A stretch of DNA of 64,000 nucleotides from Nocardia abscessus (lineage in GTDB: Bacteria; Actinomycetota; Actinomycetes; Mycobacteriales; Mycobacteriaceae): assembly GCF_015477775.1 (NCBI RefSeq), contig NZ_JADLQO010000019.1, positions 1 through 64,000 of the forward strand, read 5' to 3'. The position numbers and the translations under genes are program-made. The notes beneath the pieces were generated by a model that saw only the letters and a program-made list of their open reading frames with translations, was not told where the DNA came from and made no database searches. This document shows, one piece after another, positions 25,600 to 34,525 of this stretch. Position 1 is the first letter of the stretch. Every line of letters begins with the position of its first letter.

Positions 25600-26192
25600 A
25601 CGACTGGTATATCGCCGACCTCCACATCGGGCACCGCCACGTTGCCGAGACCCGCGGGTTCGACGACCCCGCCGACCACGACCGGAAGCTGGCCGAACTC
25701 TGGGACGAGAAGGTTGCCACCGGCGACCGGGGTGTGGGTGCTCGGCGACATCTCCGTCGGCGGAAACGTCAGGAACTCAACGCTCTGCTCTGGCTAGCCG
25801 ACCGGCCCGGCGAAAAGCACTTGGTCACCAGCAATCATGACGGCTGCCATCCGATGCGCTCCCTGGCCGCGAAGTGGCAGTCGATCTATCTGGCCAACGG
25901 GTTCGCCTCGGTGCAGCAGACCGCGGTGCACAAGATCGCCGGGCAGCGCGTCATATTGACGCACTTCCCGTTCCGGCACGACCCCGAGGGCGACCACACC
26001 CCGGAGAACCGGTTCGAGTCATGGCGCGTGCCCGATGACGGCCAGATCATCATCCACGGCCACACCCATTCCAAGGTGCAGGTCCGCGGCCCGCAGATCC
26101 ACGTCGGCGCGGACGCGCACGGCCTGGCGTCGGTGTCGCGTGCCTGGGTGACCGAGCAGGTCGAGCGGATCGTGGCCGCCACTGCGACGTAA
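25596..26192 (+). CDS. Metallophosphoesterase (calcineurin-like), probably inactivated by two compensating indels
   Basis: 198 residues. Metal-binding motifs are visible: ADLHIGHRHV (D-x-H) near residue 8, TSNHDG (family GNHD) near residue 79, LTHFPFRHD near 127 and IHGHTHSK near 150. The second motif, G-D, is missing from the open frame, but the +1 frame at 25732-25764 reads VWVLGDISVGG, exactly the expected sequence. Two compensating shifts therefore replaced about 15-20 residues, including a metal ligand, with ARRHLRRRKR. The product is probably inactive unless these are base errors. It overlaps the preceding broken nucleotidyltransferase gene. Confidence 0.7.
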   Translation: MNDWYIADLHIGHRHVAETRGFDDPADHDRKLAELWDEKVATGDRGVGARRHLRRRKRQELNALLWLADRPGEKHLVTSNHDGCHPMRSLAAKWQSIYLANGFASVQQTAVHKIAGQRVILTHFPFRHDPEGDHTPENRFESWRVPDDGQIIIHGHTHSKVQVRGPQIHVGADAHGLASVSRAWVTEQVERIVAATAT

Positions 26193-26212
26193 CGAGTGCT
26201 ACCTGAATGTCG

Positions 26213-26740
26213 CTACGGTTCAGGGGCTGGCAAACCTAGACGTTCCGCGGCGGCGCGTAGGGCGTCCAGCCCCTCCGCGATCGCGTCGGCCTCGTTGAAG
26301 GGTTCGTACTCGATCCCATTTTCGGCGAGGCTCGCAGCTCTCTTGGGGAACGGCTTGGCCCCCGCGCGCTCGGCCACCCGGTGTCCTCCGGGGGTAGCGG
26401 TCTGGAAGTAATACAGCGTGAGGGGCGGATCTTCGGCCGCCAGAGCTTCGATAGCGTGACGCGCGAGCTGTGTGGCGATGCCGCGGCGACGCATGCATTC
26501 GACGGTGTACGCACCGCGGTCAAACGCCACTTCACCTGGCGCTGGCTGATACGCCACGAACGCAGCCACTGCATGGCCCTCGTCGTCAACAGCGACCCAA
26601 ACCCGGCGCAGGGGATCCTCGGGTGGATGGCTCGCTTGGAACGTGATGCCCTCGATTCCGCATGCGCTCACGGACTTCAGTATGGAGGCCTCACGATCAA
26701 TCGGTCCAGATCCACGCGGGTCGATCGTGCCCCCCGGCAA
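26213..26740 (-). CDS. GNAT family N-acetyltransferase, start uncertain
   Basis: The protein part reads RVWVAVDDEGHAVAAFVAYQ, then RGAYTVECMRRRGIATQLAR, the GNAT motif A (V-x4-R-R-x-G-I/V-A/G), and LYYFQTATPGGHRVAERAGA near the end. GNAT enzymes acetylate amines with acetyl-CoA; substrate unknown. The frame is open far upstream into the next gene's territory; the TTG at 26740 is the nearest reasonable start, and no ATG exists between it and the domain. It converges on the metallophosphoesterase gene with a 20-bp gap. Confidence 0.65.
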   Translation of the reverse strand: MPGGTIDPRGSGPIDREASILKSVSACGIEGITFQASHPPEDPLRRVWVAVDDEGHAVAAFVAYQPAPGEVAFDRGAYTVECMRRRGIATQLARHAIEALAAEDPPLTLYYFQTATPGGHRVAERAGAKPFPKRAASLAENGIEYEPFNEADAIAEGLDALRAAAERLGLPAPEP

Positions 26741-26787
26741 CAGCCAGGCTATCGAAACTATGTTCGATTGAACGTAGGATCTCCTGC

Positions 26788-28546
26788 ATGCCTGAGCTGG
26801 AGCCCCGAGACTGGGCGGAAAAATGCATAGATTACGTCGACAAGCTGGTCCGATGGAACAGTCTTCGTCCCGTATCTGAGTCGGCAGGTCTACACCGAGC
26901 TCGCGAAGGCCTTCGTCGCCGAAGCCAAACAGTACGAGGCCGACTACCAGGCCCTCAGCACCCAAACCGTCGTCACCGACAACTTCATTCAGCTCGCCAA
27001 GGCGCCGCTGGCGAACAAGACCTACGAGACCCAATACACCACTCAACTATTGGCCCAAGCGAAAAACAACTTCGACAACGCCAGCGCCGCGGTCACCGCC
27101 GCGCAGCAACGGCTGACGGCGGCTCAGGACACTGCCGAGGAGACCCAGATCGACTTCGAGGAGATCGGCGTACCCGAATGGAAGAATCAACAGATCCTCA
27201 AGGCGATCATCGACCTCAGCACCGCGGTCATCACCTTCGGCGTCGGGATCGGCGCCATGTTCGTCGGCGACCCTGCCGCAGGCGCCGCCGCCGCGGGCAG
27301 CGCGATCGAGGGAGCGGAGGCGGTGGAAGCCGCCGCCCAGGCCGGCAGTGACATCGCGAACCTGGCCGCGAGCCTCAAAAACTGCATGGACCAGCTCAAA
27401 AAGATCGCGGAGGCACTGAAAGAGGTCTACGACCTGTCGAAGGAGATCGTCGACGCCGTCGAGAACTTCCACGACGCCGAGGAATACGCCGCCAAGCTCA
27501 GGGACATGAACCTCGACACCGGCGGGGCGGATCTCACCGCGACCTACCAGTGGCAGATCTACCAGCAAAACACCGATGCCATGCTCGCCGACCCGATCCA
27601 GAAAGGCATCCGCTACGCACGCGAGCTCAAACTAGCCGTCGACGCCGTCGCCATCCACGGGCAGGAATTGGCCGCCGCCCAAGCGGCTGCGGTCGCGGCC
27701 GGCCAACAGTACGCCGCGGTCAGCCTGCAAAAACAATTGGCCGAACAGGAACAGCAGCAACTGCAGCAATACCTGGACTCCCTGGTCCACGGCAAGGCTC
27801 CGCTGGCAGCGCTGATGCAGCAGCTGTACCAGCGCTACCTCGACACCAAGAGCTCGCTGTTCACCGCCCTGCAGGGCTACCGCGCCTCGTACTTCTACTG
27901 GGCACTGGCACCCTCGGTAGTGCGCCCACGCATCCTCGACAACATCGGCGAACTCGACGCCGGGCTGACGAACCTGACCAGCATCACCATGGACTCCGCG
28001 ACGGCCCTGGAACACTTCTCCCCGCCGCCGCAGATCCTCGCCGACAAGAGATACACCATCAACAGCACAAACGCCCCCGACGTCCTCGCCCAATTCAAGA
28101 AAACAGGGACCGCCCGCTTCGAGGTACCACTGGACACCGACGAGTTCGCCGGTTTCGGCCGAGTCCGGCTCACCCGCGTCCGGATCTGGGTGGACAATGC
28201 CGTGCCGCGAAACGGCAGCTCGATCAACCTGACCCTCGGCAACCAAGGCAACTACCTCGATCGCTATCGAGGCAAAACGTATCAATTCACTTCCAAGCCT
28301 TTGGCTCTCGACTTCGAGTACCGGGTCACTGCCAAGAAGAACGGACCACCCGACTGGAGCTTCGACGACGGCACCTACGGTTACGTCGAAGTCGACGGCG
28401 CCCTCGACCAGCAGGTGAGCTACGCCTATTTCGAACCGACGCCCTTCGCCGGATGGTGCATCATGGCCGACCCGTCGACAACCGACTTGTCGAACGCGAC
28501 TTCGATCACCATGCAGTTCTCCGGCTCGATAATCCACGACGCGTGA
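26788..28546 (+). CDS. Tc-toxin-like protein: helical bundle plus Tc-type C-terminal domain, 5' end disrupted
   Basis: Natural coding begins at about 26831 (YLSRQVYTELAKAFVAEAKQ) and runs to 28546, but the first start in this frame is TTG 27050. An ATG at 26788 is in another frame, so an indel near 26850 is likely. The N-terminal 350 residues are helical with coiled-coil stretches, a hydrophobic segment (STAVITFGVGIGAMFVGD) and a Gln-rich helix. The last 150 residues are beta-rich: VRLTRVRIWVDNAV, GKTYQFTSKPLALDFEYR, YAYFEPTPFAGWCI and SITMQFSGSII, resembling the C-terminal part of insecticidal Tc-complex proteins. A pore-forming role is inferred. No signal peptide is seen. Confidence 0.6.
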
Positions 28547-28720
28547 CAGACCGCCGACGAGCACGCCGGCGTCGATGCTGATCTGGCTGCTGGCAGCAGC
28601 TCCGGGGCGCACGCGGCGGACACTATGCGGCGCATACCCGTTTCGAACTCCGCGCCGACCGCGGCTTGCAGGTGCGGTGCGGGAAGGCCGCCCGCAGGTG
28701 GTGAGCACAGGCACCTGTCA
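28547..28720. other. Intergenic stretch without a gene
   Basis: The forward and reverse frames here are Arg/Cys-rich shadows with no start signal. Nothing else is seen. Confidence 0.3.
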
Positions 28721-28921
28721 CTACAGGCGGGCGAGAGGGGGCTCGCCGGTGAGCGCGACCAGCACCTCGGACACTGTGGCCAGTCGCCGAGGATCGTGCC
28801 GTTGGTGAACCCTGGGTACGTCGACGTGTGCGTGTCCGCGCTTGAACAGGGTCGCAGCAGAGCGGCCGAATTGATTTTTGACCAACTCTGCTGTGGTGTG
28901 GCCGATCCAATCCATGTTCAC
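28721..28921 (-). CDS. Hypothetical small protein
   Basis: 66 residues with natural composition: DWIGHTTAELVKNQFGRSAA and TLFKRGHAHVDVPRVHQRHD, then a final helix ATVSEVLVALTG. The start codon at 28921 has no obvious ribosome binding site. The pattern (basic helix followed by a helix) could be a small DNA-binding protein, but no family is recognised. Confidence 0.45.
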   Translation of the reverse strand: MNMDWIGHTTAELVKNQFGRSAATLFKRGHAHVDVPRVHQRHDPRRLATVSEVLVALTGEPPLARL

Positions 28922-29064
28922 CTGTAGTTCTTCAGCCCATGGGGGTTCATCACGGGACCGGCGGACGAGGACTGCAGCCGAACCGATTCGCCGGGAGCGA
29001 ATCGCGGGAGAGTAGTGCCGGTTCGGCTTGACCTCAACTGCTCTTGAGGTTCGATGATCGAGGA

Positions 29065-29424
29065 ATGAGCATCCTGTTTCACAACACCATGCGGATCACG
29101 GACGGCCACCTCGAACAGTTCGAGGCGGCCGTGCGGCGGGCGGTGACGTTCGTCGAAGAACACGGCCCGCAGCTGATGGTGCAGGTATTTCTCGACGAAG
29201 AACGCGGCTTGGCCCACAGCTTCCAGCTGTATCCCGACTCCGAAGCCGTGCTCGCGCACTGGAAAATGTCTGATCCCTACATCCAGGACGTGATGGCCCA
29301 CTGTACAGTGCAGTCGTTCGAGACCTACGGTGAGATGTCCGACGAGGTGCTCGCCGGGCTGCGTTCAGGACCGGCCGACCAGGCGGCGGTGCGGCCACTG
29401 CTCACAGGTTTCACGCGGTTCTGA
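29065..29424 (+). CDS. Small protein of dimeric alpha/beta-barrel (antibiotic-monooxygenase-like) type
   Basis: 119 residues from ATG 29065 with GAGGA upstream; the frame is open from 29044. It reads beta (ILFHNTMRI), helix (HLEQFEAAVRRAVTFVEEHG), beta (LMVQVFLDEERGLAHSFQLY), helix (SEAVLAHWKMSD), the ferredoxin-like order of ABM-domain proteins. The His/Trp pattern (AHWKMS) is common in such small oxygenase-like proteins, but activity is unknown. No coupled neighbour. Confidence 0.65.
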   Translation: MSILFHNTMRITDGHLEQFEAAVRRAVTFVEEHGPQLMVQVFLDEERGLAHSFQLYPDSEAVLAHWKMSDPYIQDVMAHCTVQSFETYGEMSDEVLAGLRSGPADQAAVRPLLTGFTRF

Positions 29425-30210
29425 CTCTCAGATCGGATCGTGGTACTCGCGGGCTATGCCCGAAACCGAACACGGATATCGGAGGTAGCGCGGCGGGCCA
29501 GCTCTGCCGGGTTAGGCGCTCTCGCGCTACCTCCTGCGGGTTTCCCCCGATACCGGAGACCGGGTAACCGGCACATCATCTGCGTGCGGCATGGCACGCT
29601 ACAACGCCGTCATCGGCTACTTGCCGCGCATCCATTGCAGTTGTGGGCCATATGTTATAACTTGCTCGCTCGCCGGGGTCACCCTGATCTGACCTACGGG
29701 GGGCGGGGTCGACGCGCAAGGTCGCGCGCTCGTGGTGCGCGACGACAACCTCGACCTCTTCCACGGCGGCCATTATCGCGGGGTTCACCCACCGACGTCG
29801 CCTGATTTATCGCGTGCAAGTGACCGATCGGACTTCGCCGAGAGAGGTTCGAAAGACGGTCTGAAAACGGCATTTGCATACGCTCGGAGCCCACTTCGTT
29901 CGCCGCGGTGGCATCGGGTGCGCGGGTCGGTGACAACAACGGTGGGAAATGTGGCGACAGATACGCTGATCACCGGTCCCGGGTGACCTGCGGCTACTGC
30001 ACCGCCCTGCCGCTCCTACTCGGCATCGCCGCACACCGCGCCTGGCCTGAGCCGCATGTGCTGATTGATTCGGCCGCCTGCCTTTGTCGGCGTGTGCCGG
30101 ATCGGAGCCGCACCTTGCCCGTCCCGATGCGCTGACGGTGCAGTTCCCGCCGGGTGACGATTGACCGAGTGAGCAGTGTCATGGTGCCCGACGGGAACTC
30201 GCGGCGTAAG
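29425..30210. other. Long intergenic region with a hairpin and GTGCGC-type repeat
   Basis: About 790 bp without a convincing gene. It contains the perfect 12-bp inverted repeat at 29481-29534 and, at 29720-29741, a 22-bp segment nearly identical to 1518-1539. Translations on both strands are Arg/Pro-rich. The right end runs into the promoter/operator of the ArsR-type gene. Confidence 0.4.
29481..29534. repeat. Perfect 12-bp inverted repeat, candidate RNA hairpin
   Basis: GGAGGTAGCGCG (29481-29492) and CGCGCTACCTCC (29523-29534) are exact inverted copies separated by 30 nt. The left arm holds GGAGG, so pairing would hide a Shine-Dalgarno-like sequence. No U-run follows in either direction, so a simple terminator is unlikely. 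Confidence 0.5.
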
Positions 30211-30226
30211 TTCGTTAATTAGCGAA
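30211..30226. promoter_or_regulatory. Candidate ArsR operator
   Basis: TTCGTTAATTAGCGAA is a 16-bp near-perfect palindrome (one mismatched pair) ending 10 bp before the ArsR start codon. AT-rich palindromes of this kind in GC-rich DNA are typical ArsR/SmtB binding sites, so autoregulation of the two-gene unit is likely. Confidence 0.6.
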
Positions 30227-30236
30227 ATATCGAAGG

Positions 30237-30539
30237 ATGGTGAGCGTGCTCGACGAGTGCAAGGCACTGGCGAACGAGACCCGGTTGCGCATCCTGGAGT
30301 GGCTCAAGGACCCGGAGTCGAACTTCCCTGGGCGGGAGGGGGATACGGCCGAACTCGGTGTCTGCGTCGGCCTCATCCAGCAGAAGGCCGGGACCTCGGC
30401 TTCGACCATGTCGGTGCATCTGGCGATCCTGCAGCGCGCCGGATTCCTCCATGCCACGCGGCGCGGGCAGTGGACGTATTACCGCCGCGACGATGCCCGC
30501 ATTCGCGCTTTCACCGAACAACTCCATCGCGTTCTCTGA
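30237..30539 (+). CDS. ArsR/SmtB-family transcriptional regulator
   Basis: 100-residue winged-helix protein: ECKALANETRLRILEWLKD is the classic ArsR first helix pair, TSASTMSVHLAILQRAGFLH the recognition helix, and ATRRGQWTYYRRDDARIR the wing. The metal-binding ELCVCD-type box is replaced by AELGVCVGLIQQK, with one Cys, so sensing may not be metal-based. It precedes the luciferase-like monooxygenase gene by 19 bp, and the palindrome upstream suggests it represses itself and that gene. Confidence 0.85.
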   Translation: MVSVLDECKALANETRLRILEWLKDPESNFPGREGDTAELGVCVGLIQQKAGTSASTMSVHLAILQRAGFLHATRRGQWTYYRRDDARIRAFTEQLHRVL

Positions 30540-30558
30540 ATCCGAAAGGCAGCGTCAT

Positions 30559-31560
30559 ATGCCCATCGCACTGTCCATCCTCGATCTGGCATCGATCGCA
30601 CCCGGCCAGACCCCACGTGACAGCTTCGACAACAGCGTCGAATTGGCCAGAGCCGCCGAACGCAGCGGCTACCGGCGGATCTGGTACGCCGAGCACCACA
30701 ACATGGCCTCCATCGCATCGAGCGCCACGAGTGTTCTGATCGGCTATGTCGCTGCGCATACCGACACCATTCGGCTCGGCGCGGGCGGCATCATGCTGCC
30801 CAATCACTCACCGCTGGTCATCGCGGAGCAGTTCGGCACGCTGGAAACGTTGTTTCCGGGCCGGATCGACCTCGGGCTCGGACGCGCCCCGGGCAGCGAC
30901 CAGAAAACCATGCACGCGCTGCGCCGTAGCCCGTCGTCCGCGGACTCCTTCCCACAGGATGTGCTGGAACTGCAGGGCTACCTGTCAGGGCAGTCGCGAG
31001 TGCCGGGCGTGCGCGCGGTTCCGCGCGCGGAAGGTGTTGTGCCGCTCTACATTCTGGGTTCGTCGCTGTTCGGTGCTCAGCTCGCCGCGCAGCTCGGCCT
31101 GCCGTATGCCTTCGCATCTCATTTCGCACCGGCCGCCCTGCATCAAGCGGTCGCCGTCTACCGCGACACCTTCCGGCCGTCGGAGCAATTGGCTGAACCA
31201 TACGTCATGGCCGGAGTCAACGTATTCGCTGCCGAGGACCACGACGAGGCGGCCGAGCAGAAGGTGACCGCCTACCGTGCCCGGACCCGGATGATGATCT
31301 CGCGAGGTGCGGCGGGCCCCGACTTCACCGACGCGGAGATCGACGCATTCCTCGCCTCCTCCAACGGCCGCCAACTCGCCTCGATGACCCAGTACACCGC
31401 CGTCGGCACGTCCACCGAAGTCCGCGAATACCTCGAGGATTTCGCCACCTCCACCCACGCCGACGAACTCATCCTCGCCCACCAAGCCACCCGAATCGAC
31501 GACCGAGTGCGGTCTGTCGAACTCACCGGCGCCGCCATGGCGGCCGCGACGGCCCGCTAG
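30559..31560 (+). CDS. LLM-class flavin-dependent oxidoreductase (MsnO8-like)
   Basis: 333 residues from ATG 30559. ALSILDLASIAPGQTPRDSF and RIWYAEHHNMASIASSATSV are typical of the luciferase-like alkanal-monooxygenase-type family, as are GAGGIMLPNHSPLVIAEQFG and RIDLGLGRAPGSDQ. The family uses reduced FMN (or F420) to oxidise small molecules with oxygen. The gene follows the ArsR regulator and is probably its target. The substrate is unknown. Confidence 0.85.
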   Translation: MPIALSILDLASIAPGQTPRDSFDNSVELARAAERSGYRRIWYAEHHNMASIASSATSVLIGYVAAHTDTIRLGAGGIMLPNHSPLVIAEQFGTLETLFPGRIDLGLGRAPGSDQKTMHALRRSPSSADSFPQDVLELQGYLSGQSRVPGVRAVPRAEGVVPLYILGSSLFGAQLAAQLGLPYAFASHFAPAALHQAVAVYRDTFRPSEQLAEPYVMAGVNVFAAEDHDEAAEQKVTAYRARTRMMISRGAAGPDFTDAEIDAFLASSNGRQLASMTQYTAVGTSTEVREYLEDFATSTHADELILAHQATRIDDRVRSVELTGAAMAAATAR

Positions 31561-31615
31561 TTCTAAAACTGACGGAGGTTGTTGACACTGTGGGCTCCTG
31601 ATACGAAGGAGTCCC

Positions 31616-31705
31616 GTGCCCGAACGTGTATGGAGTGAGAAGGATCTGGTCCGGCGAGCGAACCGGCGCCTGGCGGTGCTTCGGCACGCCGAGGAGGTCA
31701 GCTGA
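31616..31705 (+). mobile_element. 5' fragment of an IS-element transposase gene
   Basis: Thirty codons from GTG 31616 read PERVWSEKDLVRRANRRLAV and LRHAEEVS, then stop. This matches the N-terminal helix-turn-helix start of IS481/IS3-type transposases (LxVLxHAxEVSGNVxxTCRxYGISR), cut just before the recognition helix. A scar of an old insertion between the monooxygenase and the MFS gene. Confidence 0.5.
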
Positions 31706-31719
31706 AGGTTGTTGCGGGG

Positions 31720-33318
31720 TCAGCGCGATGTGATGGGCTCGGGCGTTTCGGCATCCTGCGCTGGGTAGGCGAGGGTGTTCTTCGGGCCGACCGTGAGGAT
31801 GTAGAGGAACAGGGCACCCATGACGCCGACGCCCACCCACATGGCCTGCTGCCAACCGTCGACGAAGGATTGTTGTGCAGCCTGGATCAGCTGTTGTGTG
31901 TGAGAGCCTGCACCGTCGGCGGCGTTGACGGCATTGGCGATGCCTTCGCGTGCGGTGTTCGCGGTGTCCTGCGGGATGCCGTCGAGCTTGCCGTTGATGG
32001 CGTTGCGGTAGCCGGTGGCCACGAGCGCGCCGAGTAGGGCGACACCGAGTGCGGTGCCGAATTCGCGGGTGACGTCGTTGAGTGCGGAGGCGACGCCCTG
32101 CTTCTCTTGTGGCAGAGAGCTGGTGATGGCTTGAGTGGAGGGAGTCATCGCCAGGCCCATGCCGATTCCCATGGCGATGATGCCGGGCAGGATGGACAGG
32201 TAGCCGCCGTCGACGGAGGCGAACCCGGCCATTTGCGCCAGGCCGACGCCGCCCACGGCGATGCCGATCGCCATGGTCGTGCGGGAGCCGATGCGCTCGG
32301 CCAACTTTGGGGCAAGGCCGGAGGTCATCATCATCGCCACGGCCATGGGCATCAGGGCCAGCGTGGCCAGCAGGCCCGACCAGCCGAGCACCGCCTGGAA
32401 GAACGGGAACAGCACCACGGCGATGCCGGCTTGGACACCGAAGACGACCAGCAGCGTGATCGAGCCGCCGGCCAGGCCGCGCTCACCGAAGAGGCGGACA
32501 TCCAGTAGTGCCGCGTCGCGGTGGCGCAGTTCCCATGCCACGAATCCGACGGTGGCGATGAGGCCCACGATGAGGCTGATCAGTGTCGCGGGTGTGGTCC
32601 AGCCTCGTTCGGGGCCTTCTTGCAGGATGAAGATGAGACCGACTACGGCGACGACGGAGATCAGCGCCCCGACGGTGTCGAAGGCATGTGAGGCGTCCTC
32701 GTGAGAGTTCGGCACGGCGTTGAGCGTCGTGGCCAGGGCTGCGATGACCAGAGCCGCGGGAAGGACGAACAGCCAGCGCCAGTCGGCGACGTCGACGAGC
32801 AGTGCGGACAGGAACATGCCCAGGATGCCGCCGCCTCCGGCGACGCCGGTCCACACACCGATCGCTTTGCCGCGCTGTTCTTCGGGGAAGGTGGAGGTGA
32901 TCACCGCAAGGGTGATGGGCATGATCATGGCCGCGCCGATGCCAGCCGCCACGCGCGCACCGAGCATCACCTCGGCGTTCGGAGCAAGGCCCGCCACGAC
33001 GTTGGCGACGCCGAAAACGGCGAGACCGGAGACGAGCATGGGTTTGCGGCCCAGGCGGTCGCCGATCGCGCCCAGCGGCAGCAGCAGCGCGGCCAGGGTG
33101 AGGGTGTAGATGTTGATGATCCACAGGATGGTGTTCTGTGAGGCGCCGAACTCGACAGCCATCTGGGGCTGGGCCACGTTGAGCCCCGACACCGACGCGA
33201 TGACGGCCATCAGTGCGAGTGAGACCGCGACCAAGATGGCGCGCAGCCGAGCGGCGTCCGGGGTGGAGCCACTATCGTCGGCGGCGGGAACCGCAGGTGT
33301 GGGTTGGTTGGTGTCCAT
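31720..33318 (-). CDS. MFS drug/proton antiporter, DHA2 (14-TM) family
   Basis: 532 residues. Hydrophobic segments alternate regularly (about 14). The loop GDRLGRKPMLVSGL after TM2 is the MFS motif A, LNVAQPQMAVEFGAS lies in TM1, as in DHA2 exporters, and GAAMIMPITLAVITSTFPEE with GVWTGVAGGGGILG in TM5 is the antiporter motif C. It would export an organic compound. It starts about 120 bp downstream of the thioredoxin-reductase-like gene on the same strand, probably co-transcribed. Confidence 0.9.
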   Translation of the reverse strand: MDTNQPTPAVPAADDSGSTPDAARLRAILVAVSLALMAVIASVSGLNVAQPQMAVEFGASQNTILWIINIYTLTLAALLLPLGAIGDRLGRKPMLVSGLAVFGVANVVAGLAPNAEVMLGARVAAGIGAAMIMPITLAVITSTFPEEQRGKAIGVWTGVAGGGGILGMFLSALLVDVADWRWLFVLPAALVIAALATTLNAVPNSHEDASHAFDTVGALISVVAVVGLIFILQEGPERGWTTPATLISLIVGLIATVGFVAWELRHRDAALLDVRLFGERGLAGGSITLLVVFGVQAGIAVVLFPFFQAVLGWSGLLATLALMPMAVAMMMTSGLAPKLAERIGSRTTMAIGIAVGGVGLAQMAGFASVDGGYLSILPGIIAMGIGMGLAMTPSTQAITSSLPQEKQGVASALNDVTREFGTALGVALLGALVATGYRNAINGKLDGIPQDTANTAREGIANAVNAADGAGSHTQQLIQAAQQSFVDGWQQAMWVGVGVMGALFLYILTVGPKNTLAYPAQDAETPEPITSR

Positions 33319-33436
33319 GGCTTCCTCTCGGAAATGGGCATGCCGAACTAGACGCGGCGGTCGATGTCCGGTCGCCGTGTTGGGGATGCGATGTGTGGTC
33401 GCGGCGGGCCCGGGTGGAGGTAGCGGGCCCTGTCGG

Positions 33437-34441
33437 TCAGGTGGTGATCTGTGCGGCGGCCAGCGCGGCGTCGGTGTCGGCAGTGGCGAGCACGGCGTTG
33501 ATGTGCGCGCCGGCCAGCGCGCCTGCCGCCGCGGATGCACCGACCTGGGCCGTGAGGTCGGTCGCGTTGCCGGCCACCCAGACCCCGGGCACATCGGTGG
33601 TGCCCGCCATCATGGAGGCGAACCGGCGGCCCATGTTGTCGGGCAGATCCTCCATCGGCAACTCGAGTTCTTCCAGGCCCGCGGTGCGGGCCTGCATGTG
33701 GGTGGCGACGGCGAGGACGCGGCGGGCCACGACCCGCCCGTCGGTCAACCGGACACCGGTGAGCGTGCCGTCGGCGGCGGTGACGACCTCGGCCACCGGC
33801 GTGTCGACGACGGTGATGTGGCGGGCGGCGAAGCGCGCGCGGGTGTCGTCGTCGAGGTCGGTGTCGCCGGTGAAATAGATCAGGTCGTCGGTCAATTGGC
33901 GGAACAGCAGGGCGTGATGGATCGAGCCCGGTCCAGTGGCGATGATGCCGATGGGCTCGTCACGTACCTCCCAGCCGTGGCAGTACGGGCAGTGCACCAC
34001 GCTGTGCCCCCAATGCTGCCCCAGGCCGGGTACGTCGGGCAGCACATCACGCAGCCCGGTAGCCACCAGCACACGGCGGGCGGTCAGGGTGCGGCCGTCG
34101 GTCAAGGCAACGGTGAACCGCAGGTCACCGTCAGCGGACGGGTCGGTCGGCGCGGTGGAAGCCACGGTCGCGTACACGACCTGGCCGCCGTAGTGGCGCA
34201 CCTGCTGGCGACCTCGCTCGAGTAACTGCGCGGGCGGGGTGCCGTCGAGCACGAGGAACCCGTGCATGGCTTCGGCAGGCGCGTTGCGGGGGTCGCCGCT
34301 GTCGATCACGACGACCGAACGACGGGAGCGGGCCAGCATCAGCGCACCGTTGAGGCCCGCGGCGCCCCCGCCGATCACCACGACGTCGATGGTCTCGTCG
34401 GGCAGTGTGTCGGATGCGTAGGTGAAAACGTTCTCCGCCAT
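33437..34441 (-). CDS. Thioredoxin-reductase-like NAD(P)/FAD oxidoreductase
   Basis: 334 residues from ATG 34441. VVVIGGGAAGLNGALMLARS is the FAD-binding GxGxxG/A loop, VVHCPYCHGWEVRDEPIGII carries a CPYC redox pair, and GVWVAGNATDLTAQVGASAA is the C-terminal FAD contact. The NADPH loop (IIATGPGSIHHALL) is altered from the usual GGGxSA. Actinobacterial proteins of this kind sit next to XRE-cupin regulators, as here. It may oxidise a thiol or another low-molecular substrate; no thioredoxin gene is adjacent. Confidence 0.85.
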   Translation of the reverse strand: MAENVFTYASDTLPDETIDVVVIGGGAAGLNGALMLARSRRSVVVIDSGDPRNAPAEAMHGFLVLDGTPPAQLLERGRQQVRHYGGQVVYATVASTAPTDPSADGDLRFTVALTDGRTLTARRVLVATGLRDVLPDVPGLGQHWGHSVVHCPYCHGWEVRDEPIGIIATGPGSIHHALLFRQLTDDLIYFTGDTDLDDDTRARFAARHITVVDTPVAEVVTAADGTLTGVRLTDGRVVARRVLAVATHMQARTAGLEELELPMEDLPDNMGRRFASMMAGTTDVPGVWVAGNATDLTAQVGASAAAGALAGAHINAVLATADTDAALAAAQITT

Positions 34442-34525
34442 GCTCTTACCCTTCATACACACCTGGTCCAGCTGTTCTGGACGTCTGCGAGCGACCATAA
34501 CCGCACCTTGCATCAAAGGCATACA

